64,000 bases of DNA. Origin: Cafeteria roenbergensis (taxonomy: Eukaryota > Sar > Bigyra > Bicosoecida > Cafeteriaceae). This document shows positions 10,353-20,098 of the stretch, in pieces. The DNA is taken from positions 310,001 through 374,000 of the forward strand of contig VLTN01000010.1 in NCBI GenBank assembly GCA_008330645.1, given 5' to 3'. A model generated the notes under the pieces. It saw nothing but the letters and a program-made list of their open reading frames with translations. It searched no databases and was not told the origin of the DNA. A program made the translations under genes and the position numbers. Every line of letters begins with the position of its first letter. Position 1 is the first letter of the stretch.

Positions 10353-11329
10353 TCACTCATCCGCGCTGCTTTGGCGGCAGAAGAGCACTCGCACCGGCCG
10401 TGCCGCGCGCGAGAAGTCCTCGCTGACCGCTTCCAACGTGCTGTGGGCAAGCAGGCAGCGCTCGTTGACGGCGACGACGACGTCTCCCACTTGAATGCGT
10501 CCGCATGCCTTGGCCGCCAGCGGAGTCCCGTCGGCAGCGTCGCGAAGCTCCCCAACGAGCACCCGGCCGCCAGCAATGGACACAATCATGCCGATGGGCA
10601 CAGGGCCGAATGTCACTGCATAGTACTCGACCCCGCCAACTGTGATCGCCGCCGATTCGCCCAGCGCCGCGACGATCGCGCCGAGCTGCGAGGAGGGAGA
10701 TGAGGGGGGGTCTCAGTGGGTGCAAGACTCCTCACAGGTGCGCGGGGCCCATTCTGGGCCTTCTTCCACACCAATCGCGGCCGGCGCCATCGGAGCTCGT
10801 GGCAGACAAACGACCGGCTTACCGTGTCTGTCATGCGGCAGAGCGCATCCGCTCGGCGCTGCGCGTCCGGGCTTTCGACCGGGGGCGAGGGAGGCGGCAG
10901 GGACTTGGTGTCGGGCGTCCGACCCGCCAGGGGCGCGGAATGGGGCGGCGCTTTTTGGGTGGCCGAGCTGGGCGGCGTGGCTCCGTGGCCCGCAGGCGAG
11001 TGCGAGGCGGCGCTGAAGTCCGCGGGCCCCTCGAAAGCGTGCCCTTCGGGCAGGTTTCGGCCAGGGCTCGGTCCCGCTCTGGAGTAGCCCTCGCGAGCGG
11101 CCGGTGAGGCCTTGTTGCGGCTGTACCCCAGGCTGGCCGCTGCGGCACGGCGAGGGGATGGCCCCGCTGCTTCCACCCCGGACCCAATCGGAGAACGGTG
11201 GCGTCGGCCCGCGGCTGCGTAGCCGCCTGCCCGCGATGGCGGGACTGCAGCGGCAGCTCGGCGAGCTGAGCCCGTGCCGGCCGCGCGTCTGGCGCTGCCA
11301 CGCGACGGCGTGCTCATGAACCCGCGCAA
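10353..11329 (-). CDS. PDZ-domain protein (279 aa)
   Basis: Exons 11329-10823 and 10685-10353 join in phase 0 over a 137-nt intron (GTAAGC...CTCGCAG after a good pyrimidine tract). The first exon encodes a disordered Ser/Pro/Arg/Ala-rich region that ends in a short helix (RRADALCRMTDT). The second exon is almost entirely one PDZ-like domain: a strand YAVTFGP, then GMIVSIAGGRV, the GRIQVGDVVVAVNE core typical of PDZ, a helix with STLEAVSEDF, and the closing strand VRVLFCR. PDZ domains bind C-terminal peptides, so a scaffold role is likely. A second in-frame ATG lies four codons downstream (MSTPSRGS) and could be the true start. It is the only gene here with a GTAAG donor. It precedes the ECD gene on the opposite side of a 310-bp gap. 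Confidence 0.75.
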
Positions 11330-11639
11330 GCGGTCGCGTCGGAAGGCTTATCCCCGCCCCCTCCCCGCAGCACTCTGTCCCCGAGTCAGCGCAGGTGGCT
11401 GATACGCTTGGCCAGGTCCGAGTTTCTGGCAGGTCGCGGGTCGAGTGCCAAGCTTGGCCGCGAACCTGCCGCCCTCGCTCGCGCCGGAGTCGCAGTGGGA
11501 CTGCGTGTGGCTCTGCAAGTTTCGACTCTGCGGCGGCTCGAGCGCAGGTTTTAGCTGGCCAACACGCGATTCGGGGCGCGGCTCAGCCAAGCCAACGCAC
11601 GCAAGCAGCAAGGCTCGCTGCCCTCGCTGAGCGCAGCAC
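11330..11639. other. intergenic, PDZ gene to ECD gene
   Basis: This 310-base spacer separates two minus-strand genes and must hold the PDZ gene promoter. Nothing further was recognised. Confidence 0.4.
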
Positions 11640-13886
11640 TTAGTCGGCCATGCCGGCAAGCCACTCCTCTGGCTGGGGCACTCCCAGCTGGCCGAGCAGC
11701 GACGACGCAGGGCCGCTCTGGCCAGCCTGCGCGCCCACAGAGCGAGCCATAGACCCCACCAGCGTGGCCTCAGCGCTCCGGGCGCGCTGGCCGTCGCCCA
11801 GGTCGACCTCGTCCAGCGACTCCTTCATCGTGGTGCGGTCAAGCTCGGCTTGCATGGCTTCGGCCAGGTCGTCGTCGTCCTCCTGCTCCTCCTCGCCAAA
11901 TGCCGCCTGGGACTCCCAGTCAGGCCCGTCACCGGACTTTGCCAGCGACACCGGTGGCGCCAGCTCCATCAGTGCCCACAGCGCCTCGTCGGAAGCGCGC
12001 ACGCCCGCCGTCAGGGGGTGCGGCCACACCATCTCCTCTGCTGCGAGCGCTCCTCCCGCCGACCTGGTCTTCGGCGGAGGCCCGCCGCCCTCAATCCAGC
12101 TGGCCCACGCGTCAACGTCGCTGTCCCCCCCCGCAGCATCCTCAGCCGCGCCGGCTTCGTCGTCAGTCTCATCGTCACCACCGTCGCCTTGGTCGTCGCC
12201 GGGCAGGTCGACCCCCTCAAGCCTACCCAGCGTGTCCACAAACTCGGGGACGCGCTCGAGCACGCCCCTCACCGCGTCACTCGCGCCCCCGGCGGCTGCC
12301 CGCGCCTCCCCAGAGGCGCCGCTGCGTCCCTGCTGCACCTCCGCCATGCGCTTGAAGGCGGCTGCTGCGTCGCCCAGGAAGCCGTCCCTGCCGGCCCCAG
12401 GAGCCGCCTCGGCCTCCTCCAGGCCCGCTACCCTGCCCTCCTCCTGCTCAGCAAGGGCCGCGCTGCCGGCCTCTGCAGCTGCCATCGCCTGCGCGGCAAG
12501 AGCGGCCCCGTGCGCCGCACCGGAGGCGCTGCCGCCGCCGCCATCCAAGCCGCTCGCGCCGGCGCCGCCCATCGCCGCCGCAGCCTCCCAGGGAGCACCA
12601 GCGACGGCTGGCGACGCAGCTGTGGACCGCACCGCGCCGCTCCCTCCGCCCATCAGCAGCAACCCCAGGCCCGCCGACAGCCGAAGCCCCGCCTCCAGCG
12701 CTTGGCTCAGCCGCGACGCTGCCTCAGCCGCGCCCGCTGCCGTGCGCCGAGCCGCCTCCTCGGCAGCGGCGCGCCGCCACGCCGCCCACGACCGCGGAGC
12801 AGTCCAGCGGTGAGAGGCCACGGCCGCGAACAGCGACCTCGGCAGAGCCACGCGCACGGCGCACACGTCACCGGTGCTGCCCTCGCCCAGCGACCTGCTC
12901 CCGCCCGCCGCGCCACCCGCGGATGCGCCGGCTGGTGCCGCGGCTCGCGCGCCCCGCCAAGGAGCCCCGTCAGCTGATCGCGTCACGCGCCTCAGCTCCG
13001 CCGTGTCAGCGTCGAGAAATGCGTGCGCTGCTGCGGCCGCCACCTGCGGCGGGCCGGCCGTCAGCGCAGCCGCGACTCGCCGGGGCAGCACAAGCAGCGC
13101 CCTGTGCTGGCCCTCGAGGGCGGCGGCGGAGCGGGCGGCCAGTCGCTCTGCCAGGAGCCGGGACAGGGCCACGGAGTGGTGGGCGGACGGCCTGCACGTG
13201 GAGCTGCCAGCGGCCTCGCCGGAAGACAGGACGGCCGCTGCCGCCTGCTCCAGCGACAGCGGCGCAGCCGATGGAAGCGAGGGCTTGCCACCAGGCGACG
13301 GCACCAGCCAGACTGCCCCGTCGCCGCGCACTGCCAGCCTGACGTCGTCGCTGGCGTGGCCGCCAGTCAGCCAGCTGGGGAGGTCTTCGGCCAGCTCTGC
13401 TGCCACCACGTTGCCGTCCTCCGAATGCTGCGCAAACACGGCGCACGCCTGCCCTGGGCCAGAGGGCGGCCCCAGCGCGCCCAGCACCGCCCCCAGCGCA
13501 GCCCACTCGTCGTCAGTGGTGCCGGCAGGGTGGCTGCCGCCGAGCACGGGCAGGGCCACCAGCAAGTAGGCGCCGTCCGAGGCGTGCGCCTCGAGGGGCC
13601 ACGGCACGCTGACGGCGCGTCGGGCCGGTCCGCGCTGGGGCACCGCTGTGACGGACGGCGCGCCGGCGTTCCAGCAGTAGCCGGCCATTTCGCCCTCTGC
13701 CAGCGCGGCACGCACCCGCGCCTCCGCCCCCTTGACGCGCTCCCAGGCCACCGCCTGCTCAAACGCGACTGTCATCGTCACCGTGGCGGGCCGCGCGTAC
13801 GCGTCCTGCGCCCACTGCGCGGCACGGGCCATGAGCTCCTCGACGTTTGCAGCTGCCGAGCGCATCCACTCATCCGAGTCTGCCAT
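11640..13886 (-). CDS. ECD: ecdysoneless / SGT1 homologue (ECD family)
   Basis: Starting at ATG 13886 the frame encodes 748 aa without introns (human ECD is 644 aa). The open frame runs further upstream, but that part overlaps the divergent TMEM135 gene and lacks family character. Conserved ECD/SGT1 features are visible: an ABC-like early region, then NVVAAELAEDLPSWL followed by VRLAVRGDGAVWLVPSP, matching the 'DGEFLLIEAADYLPxWL ... ENRVFIHNGELHIIP' block. PLSLEQAAAAVLSS follows, and then a helix with HRALLVLPRRVAAALTAGPPQVAAA like the family's 'HRAxxxxPxxxAxLLxxxPxLIxxAV'. The C-terminus has VPEFVDTLGRLEGVDLP and acidic tracts. ECD proteins act in pre-mRNA splicing, cell-cycle control and transcription. 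The middle contains Ala/Gly-rich expansions. Confidence 0.82.
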   Translation of the reverse strand: MADSDEWMRSAAANVEELMARAAQWAQDAYARPATVTMTVAFEQAVAWERVKGAEARVRAALAEGEMAGYCWNAGAPSVTAVPQRGPARRAVSVPWPLEAHASDGAYLLVALPVLGGSHPAGTTDDEWAALGAVLGALGPPSGPGQACAVFAQHSEDGNVVAAELAEDLPSWLTGGHASDDVRLAVRGDGAVWLVPSPGGKPSLPSAAPLSLEQAAAAVLSSGEAAGSSTCRPSAHHSVALSRLLAERLAARSAAALEGQHRALLVLPRRVAAALTAGPPQVAAAAAHAFLDADTAELRRVTRSADGAPWRGARAAAPAGASAGGAAGGSRSLGEGSTGDVCAVRVALPRSLFAAVASHRWTAPRSWAAWRRAAAEEAARRTAAGAAEAASRLSQALEAGLRLSAGLGLLLMGGGSGAVRSTAASPAVAGAPWEAAAAMGGAGASGLDGGGGSASGAAHGAALAAQAMAAAEAGSAALAEQEEGRVAGLEEAEAAPGAGRDGFLGDAAAAFKRMAEVQQGRSGASGEARAAAGGASDAVRGVLERVPEFVDTLGRLEGVDLPGDDQGDGGDDETDDEAGAAEDAAGGDSDVDAWASWIEGGGPPPKTRSAGGALAAEEMVWPHPLTAGVRASDEALWALMELAPPVSLAKSGDGPDWESQAAFGEEEQEDDDDLAEAMQAELDRTTMKESLDEVDLGDGQRARSAEATLVGSMARSVGAQAGQSGPASSLLGQLGVPQPEEWLAGMAD

Positions 13887-14161
13887 CGCCCTGTCCGGCC
13901 CGCAGGGTCCCAGGGCCCGCAAGAGAAGCCGGCGGCGACGCAGGCGTGCGCCTTTGCTGACGTGGCCACGACCAAGTGCGCAAGAGAGTCGCCCACACAA
14001 AGGACGAAAAACGCGGAGCAGAGCCGGTCTCAGGAGCGCAGCACTCGGCCACCGACGCACCACCCGAGCCCGCTTGGGGAGAGGGGGCGGTCGCGGGCCA
14101 GGACTGGGGAGGACACCTTCGAACCTCGTTAGCCGAGCCCCTGGGTCGTGCGGAGGGCCGA

Positions 14162-15721
14162 ATGGATCCATCGGGGGCGACGCTCTCGGGCGACCGGCGT
14201 GACCCGCCGCCCGCGGATGAGTCTGGGCCCGTTTTGCCCGAATGGCTGGTGCGCTTGGCCAGGGCGTCGGCTGTGCGGTTCTGCGTTGGCTTTGGGGCGG
14301 CCATGGCTCTGGAGCACGGCGGCGAGCTCGCGCTGTCGGCGCTTCGCGGCCGCAGACCGCGGCGGCGCGCGCACGGTCCCAGTCTGACCGCGCAGCCCGG
14401 GTCCGGGCATGCCCACGCTGCTGCCGGCCGGCGTGCGTTCCGAGTGGGAGCCTGGGCGGCGGCGACGGGCGCCTCCTACGCAGTCGTGCGTCGCCTGAGC
14501 GGGAGCCCGGCCCTCGCAGGGGCGGTTGCGGGGTCGATGGTGGCGGTGCTCGGCCCTCTGCGGGGCACCTTTGTGGACCCCGTGGAGCTGTCTTTGCACG
14601 CCGCAGTGCGCGCAGCGGAGCACGTGCTGGCTTCGGCGACGAGGAAAGGACAACTGCCCGCGGCGTTTCGCGAGCACGGCGCAACACTGGTCTTCGTGGC
14701 GGCCTGCACCCAAATCATGTTCAGCTGGTTCTACCAGCCGGAGGCTCTCCCGCGGTCCTACGCCGTGTGGATCGACCGCATGGCGCAGATGGACACGCGC
14801 CTGCTCACGGCGCTGAGGCAGCTGCGGTCCGGCCGCGTGCGCTACGGGAGGGCCTCGCCCATCCTCAGAGACTACTGCCTCGACCACCACCTGGACCCGC
14901 GGCAGGCCGACCTGGTGCACGGGCACATCCCCTGCTCGATCGTGCACCCCCGCTGCGGCGAGAGCTGCGTGGCGAACCTGGGCGACCGCGCGTGGAGGGG
15001 AGCGCTGGCGGCGCTGCTGGTGTACGTGCCGGTTCACGCGCTCGCTGGGGTCGTTGCTCTCGTGCCCAAGCTGCTGGCGCTCCAGCGAGACGGCAGCGGC
15101 GCGTCGCTCCCTGCCGGCACGAGCCGCCTCGCCGCTGCCGGGGCTGCAGTCCTCACTGCCGCTGCCCGCGTGGCCAGCAACTCCGCTCGCTCGAGCGCTT
15201 TCTTGGGCCTGTTCATTGGCCTGGCTTGGTACGGCGTCTGCCTCACGCGCAACGCGTTCAAGTCCGACCTGTCGCTGGGACCCTTCATGGGCTCGTTCCT
15301 GGCGGGGTGGGCCATCCTGCTTGAGCCCCGCCGCCGCCGCGCGGAGCTGGCCATGTTCACCGTGCCCCGTGCGCTGCATGCCGCGTGGTTTGGGCTCAAG
15401 TCCGCGGGGCTCGGGCTCCGGGACGTGCCCTTCGTTCACGTCGCTGTGGCCGCCGCCGCCGGTGCGGTCCTGGTCCCTGACTGGGAGCGTCACGTGGCGC
15501 AGGAGGCAGCCGCGACGCGGCCTCGGGCGCCCAGCAAGGCGCACGCCGAGCCTGCAGCCGATGACGCGACCCACGCGCTCGACGCGGACCACGGCGCGGC
15601 CCCCAAGCTGCGCCACGCCAAGCTCAAGCCTTTGGTCAGAGCGGTCCTGTGGCTGCTCCTGGGAACACCGGAGGCACCGCACGGGCCAGAAGGCGCAGCG
15701 GGAGCGCCGCTGACGGGATAA
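14162..15721 (+). CDS. TMEM135-like multi-pass membrane protein
   Basis: ATG 14162 gives 519 aa with no introns; an upstream extension of the frame overlaps the divergent promoter and is not needed. Hydrophobic segments alternate with loops. The conserved Cys/His loop reads HIPCSIVHPRCGESC, as in TMEM135 (also called PMP52). A late segment SSAFLGLFIGLAWYGVCL is followed by GSFLAGWAILLE and RRAELAMFTVPRALHAAW, which matches the family's 'RRxELAxYxxPRALExxW'. TMEM135 proteins are distant Tim17-superfamily relatives found at peroxisomes and mitochondria and linked to lipid transport and mitochondrial dynamics. Location here is inferred. The last 60 residues are charged and end in a short hydrophobic helix. 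It is divergent from the ECD gene with 275 bp between start codons. Confidence 0.8.
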   Translation: MDPSGATLSGDRRDPPPADESGPVLPEWLVRLARASAVRFCVGFGAAMALEHGGELALSALRGRRPRRRAHGPSLTAQPGSGHAHAAAGRRAFRVGAWAAATGASYAVVRRLSGSPALAGAVAGSMVAVLGPLRGTFVDPVELSLHAAVRAAEHVLASATRKGQLPAAFREHGATLVFVAACTQIMFSWFYQPEALPRSYAVWIDRMAQMDTRLLTALRQLRSGRVRYGRASPILRDYCLDHHLDPRQADLVHGHIPCSIVHPRCGESCVANLGDRAWRGALAALLVYVPVHALAGVVALVPKLLALQRDGSGASLPAGTSRLAAAGAAVLTAAARVASNSARSSAFLGLFIGLAWYGVCLTRNAFKSDLSLGPFMGSFLAGWAILLEPRRRRAELAMFTVPRALHAAWFGLKSAGLGLRDVPFVHVAVAAAAGAVLVPDWERHVAQEAAATRPRAPSKAHAEPAADDATHALDADHGAAPKLRHAKLKPLVRAVLWLLLGTPEAPHGPEGAAGAPLTG

Positions 15722-16244
15722 CATCGACCCCTCGCTGCTCGCACGGCCTGGGCGTGCGACCGCTGCACGCAGCCCGGGAAGCAAGCGGCTGGGCTGAGTG
15801 CGTGCCAGCGGCCGCACGCAGCAGGGCTTCCTGCTGGCGAACTTGTGGCGGCAGCTGTCCGAGCGAAAAAGACGGCATACAAAAAAAACAAAAAAACAAA
15901 AACAAAAAAATCAAGCGAGCTCTCTGACAAGCTCAGCTGCCCCATACGCTTCTGTCCAACCTGAGAGAGGACGAGGATGCCAAGCGCAGAGTCGAGGCGT
16001 ACGGAGAGCGAGTGCTGCGCGACGAGCCATCCGCGACCCAGTAGGTGTCAAGTGAAGGTTGTCGCGCGCGGGCTCGAACCGTGCGAGTGCAGACCACATA
16101 CCGAAAACGTTGCCATATCTCTACCGTGGGGGGCAGTGATTTGGGGCGAAATTTGGCCCCTCGTAGCTGACCGGTCCGGGCACCACTCGCGCGAACGCGC
16201 CTCGCTCCTGCACTCCCGCGGGCTCCCGTGCTCGGCCCTAGAGG
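15722..16244. other. intergenic, TMEM135 to mitochondrial-type gene, with an A-rich tract
   Basis: These 523 bases contain an isolated A-rich run (15880-15911) that stands out against the GC-rich background, and a moderately AT-richer patch near 16100-16160. No gene was seen. Confidence 0.5.
15880..15911 (+). repeat. A-rich simple tract
   Basis: About 30 bases of A interrupted only by single C residues, 160 bp after the TMEM135 stop codon. It may be a downstream poly(A) or termination element, or a simple-sequence expansion. No flanking duplication typical of a retroposed tail was recognised. Confidence 0.75.
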
Positions 16245-17294
16245 ATGCGGGCTTCGCTGGCCCGTGCTCGCCCGGTGCTGGGCGGCCTGCGCCGCACGCT
16301 GGTGACGGAGGGTGCTGCGAAGGCGGGGCTGAGCTTTTGGGAGTCGCCGTTCCTGGGGCCAATTCGCATGGGGGACGCCATCGTTGTGACTACAACGACG
16401 CTCATCGGTATCGGCGCGTACTACATGGCGCAGACTGCGCCGGAACGCGACGTGGGGGAGCTGCAGGACCTGCTGGGCGACCGTGCGAGCCAACACGAGT
16501 TCCCGGCGCCTCGCGCCCTTGCCGTGCTCGCCCGCGGCCGCACGCCGGCTCCGACCGCGTTCGAGACTCTGTGCATCCTGGCAGAGCAGCTTGCGGCGCG
16601 GGGGGAGAGCGAGGGCGCGGCCAGGCTGCTCGGCAGGGCGCAGGAGGCGCTCGCGGAGGCGCCCGAGCCAGGCGAGGGGCTGTGCGAGGAGGAGCGCGAG
16701 TTTGAGGGCCTGCGCCGCACAATCACAGCCCAGAGCATTGCCCTTCAGATGCAGCAGGCCTTGATCACGGGCTCGAGGTCGCAGGACGCCGACGCTGCAG
16801 GCGTGGTGCGCCGCGGTTCTGCCAAGGTCGCGTCAGCTGCGTGGGCATGCGCCAAGGAGCTGGAGGCCCTGCTTCCCAAGATCGAAGCCACCGGGTCCAA
16901 CGACATGCGTGTGGCCGCGGCAGCGCTGCGGCGCCTTGCCCTGGTTGTGAGCGCAAGCGCGGCTGCCACGCAGCACGCGGCCGAGGCCGTCGCCGGGACC
17001 AGCGAGCCCCTGCCGCCGTCGGCCAACACTCCGCCCTCGCGGGCTGACGCGTCCAGGCTCCTGAGGCTGGCCCGGGAGTCCGACGCGGCGCGGGGCGTCC
17101 CCAGCATCGCGCCCGGCCCCGTCGGGCTCCAGTTCACGCTGGGCCTCACCTCGGCGCTTGGGCGCACCGCCCCCTTCGCAGTCCTCATCCCTGCCATTCC
17201 CGTCGTCGAGGGGGAGGGGGAGACGCGCACCACCAAGTTCGTGCGCCTTGGCGTGTGGGACGGCCGCCCCACGGAGGAGGCCGTGCGGGGCTAG
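16245..17294 (+). CDS. putative mitochondrial membrane-anchored helical protein, function unknown
   Basis: A 349 aa frame from ATG 16245. The first 25 residues (MRASLARARPVLGGLRRTL) are Arg/Ala/Leu-rich without acids, typical of a mitochondrial presequence. One membrane segment follows (residues about 43-62, GDAIVVTTTTLIGIGAYYMA). The rest is a run of amphipathic helices with Ala-rich repeats reminiscent of TPR-like folds, ending in a beta-like tail (VGLQFTLGL, FAVLIPAIPVV, KFVRLGVWDG). I do not recognise the family. A single-pass inner-membrane or intermembrane-space protein is a reasonable inference. A 17-base C run directly follows the stop codon. Confidence 0.65.
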   Translation: MRASLARARPVLGGLRRTLVTEGAAKAGLSFWESPFLGPIRMGDAIVVTTTTLIGIGAYYMAQTAPERDVGELQDLLGDRASQHEFPAPRALAVLARGRTPAPTAFETLCILAEQLAARGESEGAARLLGRAQEALAEAPEPGEGLCEEEREFEGLRRTITAQSIALQMQQALITGSRSQDADAAGVVRRGSAKVASAAWACAKELEALLPKIEATGSNDMRVAAAALRRLALVVSASAAATQHAAEAVAGTSEPLPPSANTPPSRADASRLLRLARESDAARGVPSIAPGPVGLQFTLGLTSALGRTAPFAVLIPAIPVVEGEGETRTTKFVRLGVWDGRPTEEAVRG

Positions 17295-17296
17295 AG

Positions 17297-17313
17297 CCCC
17301 CCCCCCCCCCCCC
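17297..17313 (+). repeat. C17 homopolymer
   Basis: An uninterrupted run of 17 C immediately downstream of the TAG stop at 17292-17294. Length may be unreliable in the assembly. Confidence 0.85.
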
Positions 17314-17539
17314 GGCTGGCGCGGGCCGCCAGCGAGCGCCGGCACGCAGGCCCCGGAACCGGAGCGCTTGCCGGATCCGCAGGGGCAACGGTAGAAGGGG
17401 AGCGCCCGCGCCTGTGTGCGAGAGTAGGAGACGATGTGTGCCCGCCAGGCCGCCAGAAGCGCCGCACTTGTTAACCGCCCGCCAGCTCCGACGCTCTCGC
17501 TGCGCACGCCCCACGCGCAGGCCCACTCACGCACCTTGC

Positions 17540-19015
17540 TCACGGCAAGCCTGCCTGCTCGGCCGCGGCAACGGCTTGCAAGTAGGGGCGGGCCCCCTCC
17601 CCGTGGCCGGCGGCATCGCGAAGCGGTCTCATCCCGGCCACGATGGCATCTCGGTCCTTCTTGCGGACCCCGAGAGCCTTGAGCTTGCGGCGAAGCACGT
17701 GCGGGTGCACGGCGAGCGCGTCGTCCAAGGAAGCGGATCCCACGGCGGCCACCACCCGCCCCTCGAGCCGGGCGAGCTTGGGCGGGAGCACGCACCGGAA
17801 CAGGTGCTGCAGCGGCTGCAGCAGCGCGAAGCGGCTCACTGACACGGCCGACACCCTCCCGTCCCGCCCCTCTGCGACGGAACGCACAAAGACAGTCGTG
17901 GGCGGGCCGGGGGGCGGGATCGTGCCCAGAGCCACCGGCCTGCCAGCGCCCGCTCCGCTTCTGGCCGTCGCGCCCCTCCCGGCACCCGCGCGCCCCGCCA
18001 CAGCGCCCTCGACCCCGCTTCCCCCATACTCCGCCGCCGCCGCCGCCGCCTCCTCCTCTTCGTCGAATTCTTCGTCGTCGTCTGACACGCTGCTCAGCGG
18101 GTCTGCGTCGTTGACCACGCCCGGGAGGCGCGCCTCCGCCGCCCTGCCTCCCAGCACCAGCGATGCCACGCTCTCGGCGCTGGACTGCAGGACCGGCGGC
18201 ACCGCCCCCGTGGGGTTGGTCCCTTGCGCAAAGCCGGCGACGGCCGGCGCGGCCCTGGCGGCCCCAGCTGCGCGGGGCGGCTCGGCGTCCCGGGCTGTGC
18301 CAGGCGCCGGGCCGGGAGCGCCATCGGCCGGCACCTCCTCGCTAAAGGGCGCGTCGTAGAGGTCAACGACGCGGCCGGACTCCGCCGCGGCCGACCCCGG
18401 CACGGCAACCCTGCCTCGCAGCGGCGAGGCGCCCGACGCCGGAGCCAGGCGCGGCGTGCCAGCGTCGTCCTCTTCGTCCTCCGTTCGGCCCGCACGGTCC
18501 CTCTCCAGCCCCAGGCCCTGCGGAGGGGCTCTGCCCGGCATTCGTCCCCGGCGCCACAAGTCGGCTAGCGTGGTGTCTCCCGGGGAGGCCAGCACAAGCG
18601 GGCGCGAGGGCGTGACTGGGTCCCCCTGCCTGGCGCTGAGTGACGCTACCACGGTCGCTCGGACGGTAACCACTCGGCTCTGCTGGTCGACAACCCGGGC
18701 CAGCTCCTCGGGAGAGACGCCTGCAGCGCGCGCGGCCTCGACAGGGTCGGGGTCGTCGGGGCCGAGCGGCTCGTCGACAATGTACCCAGGCACAGCAAAA
18801 GATATGCGCAGAGGGCCCGGGTACACGCCGGGGGCGAGGGAGGGCCTGGGCGCTGGCAGAGCCTCCAGGCAGCGAGTGGCCCAGCCGGCCAGCCGCCCGT
18901 GAGCCGCCTCCTCGTCGACCGTTGAGCTCTCATGCGCAGCGGGCGCAGCGGGCGCAGCGGAGGCGGACTGATGCGTCGCGGCGCTGCGATTGCCTGCCTC
19001 AGTCTCGCCCGTCTT

Positions 19016-19060
<45 letters not shown>

Positions 19061-19881
19061 GTCACGGTCAGAGTTGCCGTCGCTTCGGCCCTCTTCTGCC
19101 TCGGCCGCAGCAGCGGCGTCGGCGTCCTGTCTTGCGCGCGCAAGCATGCGCAGCACACCCGCGGCACCGAAGGCCCGAGCCAGGTCCTCGGGAAGATGCC
19201 CTTTCTGCGGCGCCCGGCAGCCAAGCGAATTCGTCTCTCGCTCGCTCGCTCGCTCGCTCGCTTTCTATCTGCCACGGGGCTCGGGGCGGCCGCAGCGCCC
19301 GCTCAAAGGCCCCAAACCACCCACATGCCATGCTGCAGCTCCTTGCGACACGCTCCGCCCAGGCCCCGGCCCCTCTTGCCCTTTGCGCTGCCGGCAGGCT
19401 CGAACACAGCTGATACCAAGCGGATCGCCAACACAGCTGCGCGGCTCACGAGGTTGCGGAGCGACGGGTCGGCCCCGAGACGCAGCAAGCACGCGCACGC
19501 GCCGTCTTGCCCGTTTCCAGCAGCGCAGTGGAGCGGCGTCCCGCCCGCGGCATTGGCAGCGGGTGTATCCGGCGAAGCGCCTCGCGCGACCAGCAGCTCG
19601 ATGACCGCGGGCTCCCCATTCGTCGCAGCGTGGTGCAGCGGCGTGAGCCCTGCGAGGTCCGGCGTGCCAGAGTTTGCTCCAGCGTCCAGGATCTCCGCGA
19701 CTGCGGCCGCGTCACCTGCTGCGCTGGCGTGCGAGAGTTTCATCTGCATGATCATCTCGCGGACTGCCGCCTGCTCATCGGCCACACGCTGTTTCGCTGC
19801 TGCGACCTCCGCTGCTGCGCGGCGCTCATCCGCCGTCAGATACCGCTCGCCATTGCTCGCGGCCGCCCCGGCACCGGACAT
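17540..19881 (-). CDS. ankyrin-repeat protein with long disordered C-terminal part (698 aa)
   Basis: Exons 19881-19450 and 19204-17540 join in phase 0 across a 245-nt intron (GTGAGC...CCGCAG). The junction falls inside an ankyrin repeat and reconstructs GADPSLRNLKGHLPEDLARAF, strong support for the splice. The N-terminus is a basic/Ala coiled helix. Three ankyrin repeats follow (AVAEILDAGANSGTPDLAGLTPLHHAA; AVIELLVARGASPDTPAAN; ACLLRLGADPS). After a poly-Gly run comes a region with a beta-rich patch (LRISFAVPGYIVDEP, VVTVRATVVASL), then acidic and Ala/Gly-rich linkers, and a C-terminal domain from about residue 600 (VFVRSVAEGRDGRVSAVSVSRF ... LDDALAVHPHVLRRKLKALGV). The partner-binding role is known for ankyrins; the rest is unrecognised. 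Confidence 0.78.
19016..19058 (-). repeat. GCC/GGC trinucleotide run encoding poly-Gly
   Basis: A pure run of about 14 triplets in the ankyrin gene, encoding 14 Gly on the minus strand just after the ankyrin domain. Confidence 0.9.
19236..19263 (-). repeat. (CGCT)n tetranucleotide microsatellite in an ankyrin-gene intron
   Basis: Seven tandem units lie about 30 nt before the acceptor at 19205. On the transcribed strand it reads GCGA repeats, so the normal pyrimidine tract is replaced by a purine-rich repeat. Confidence 0.85.
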
Positions 19882-20098
19882 GCTCGCAGCCGCAGCCCGC
19901 CGTCCGTACACCGAGCAGGCCTCTTGGCGATGAGCGCGCGTCCGGCTGCTGGCGGGGCAAGCGGTGCCTCCTGCAGCAGCGGTTGCCGCTCGTTGGGCAG
20001 AGCCGCAGCACAGACACGGCGCTGCCGGGGCGAGGCGCTGCAGCCGCCTTCCCTGGAACCCACGCCGCCACTCGTGACCGCAAGCCCGGGGGGACGCG

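Noticed and set aside
16060-16140. Minus-strand GGTTCGAGCC resembling a tRNA B box
   Set aside because: Four of five T-stem pairs form, but no matching acceptor stem or anticodon arm could be built.
16833-17795. Minus-strand frame containing CPCGSGKRS, like a SEC-C zinc motif
   Set aside because: It is antisense to the mitochondrial-type gene and the final Cys-His part of SEC-C is missing; treated as coincidence.
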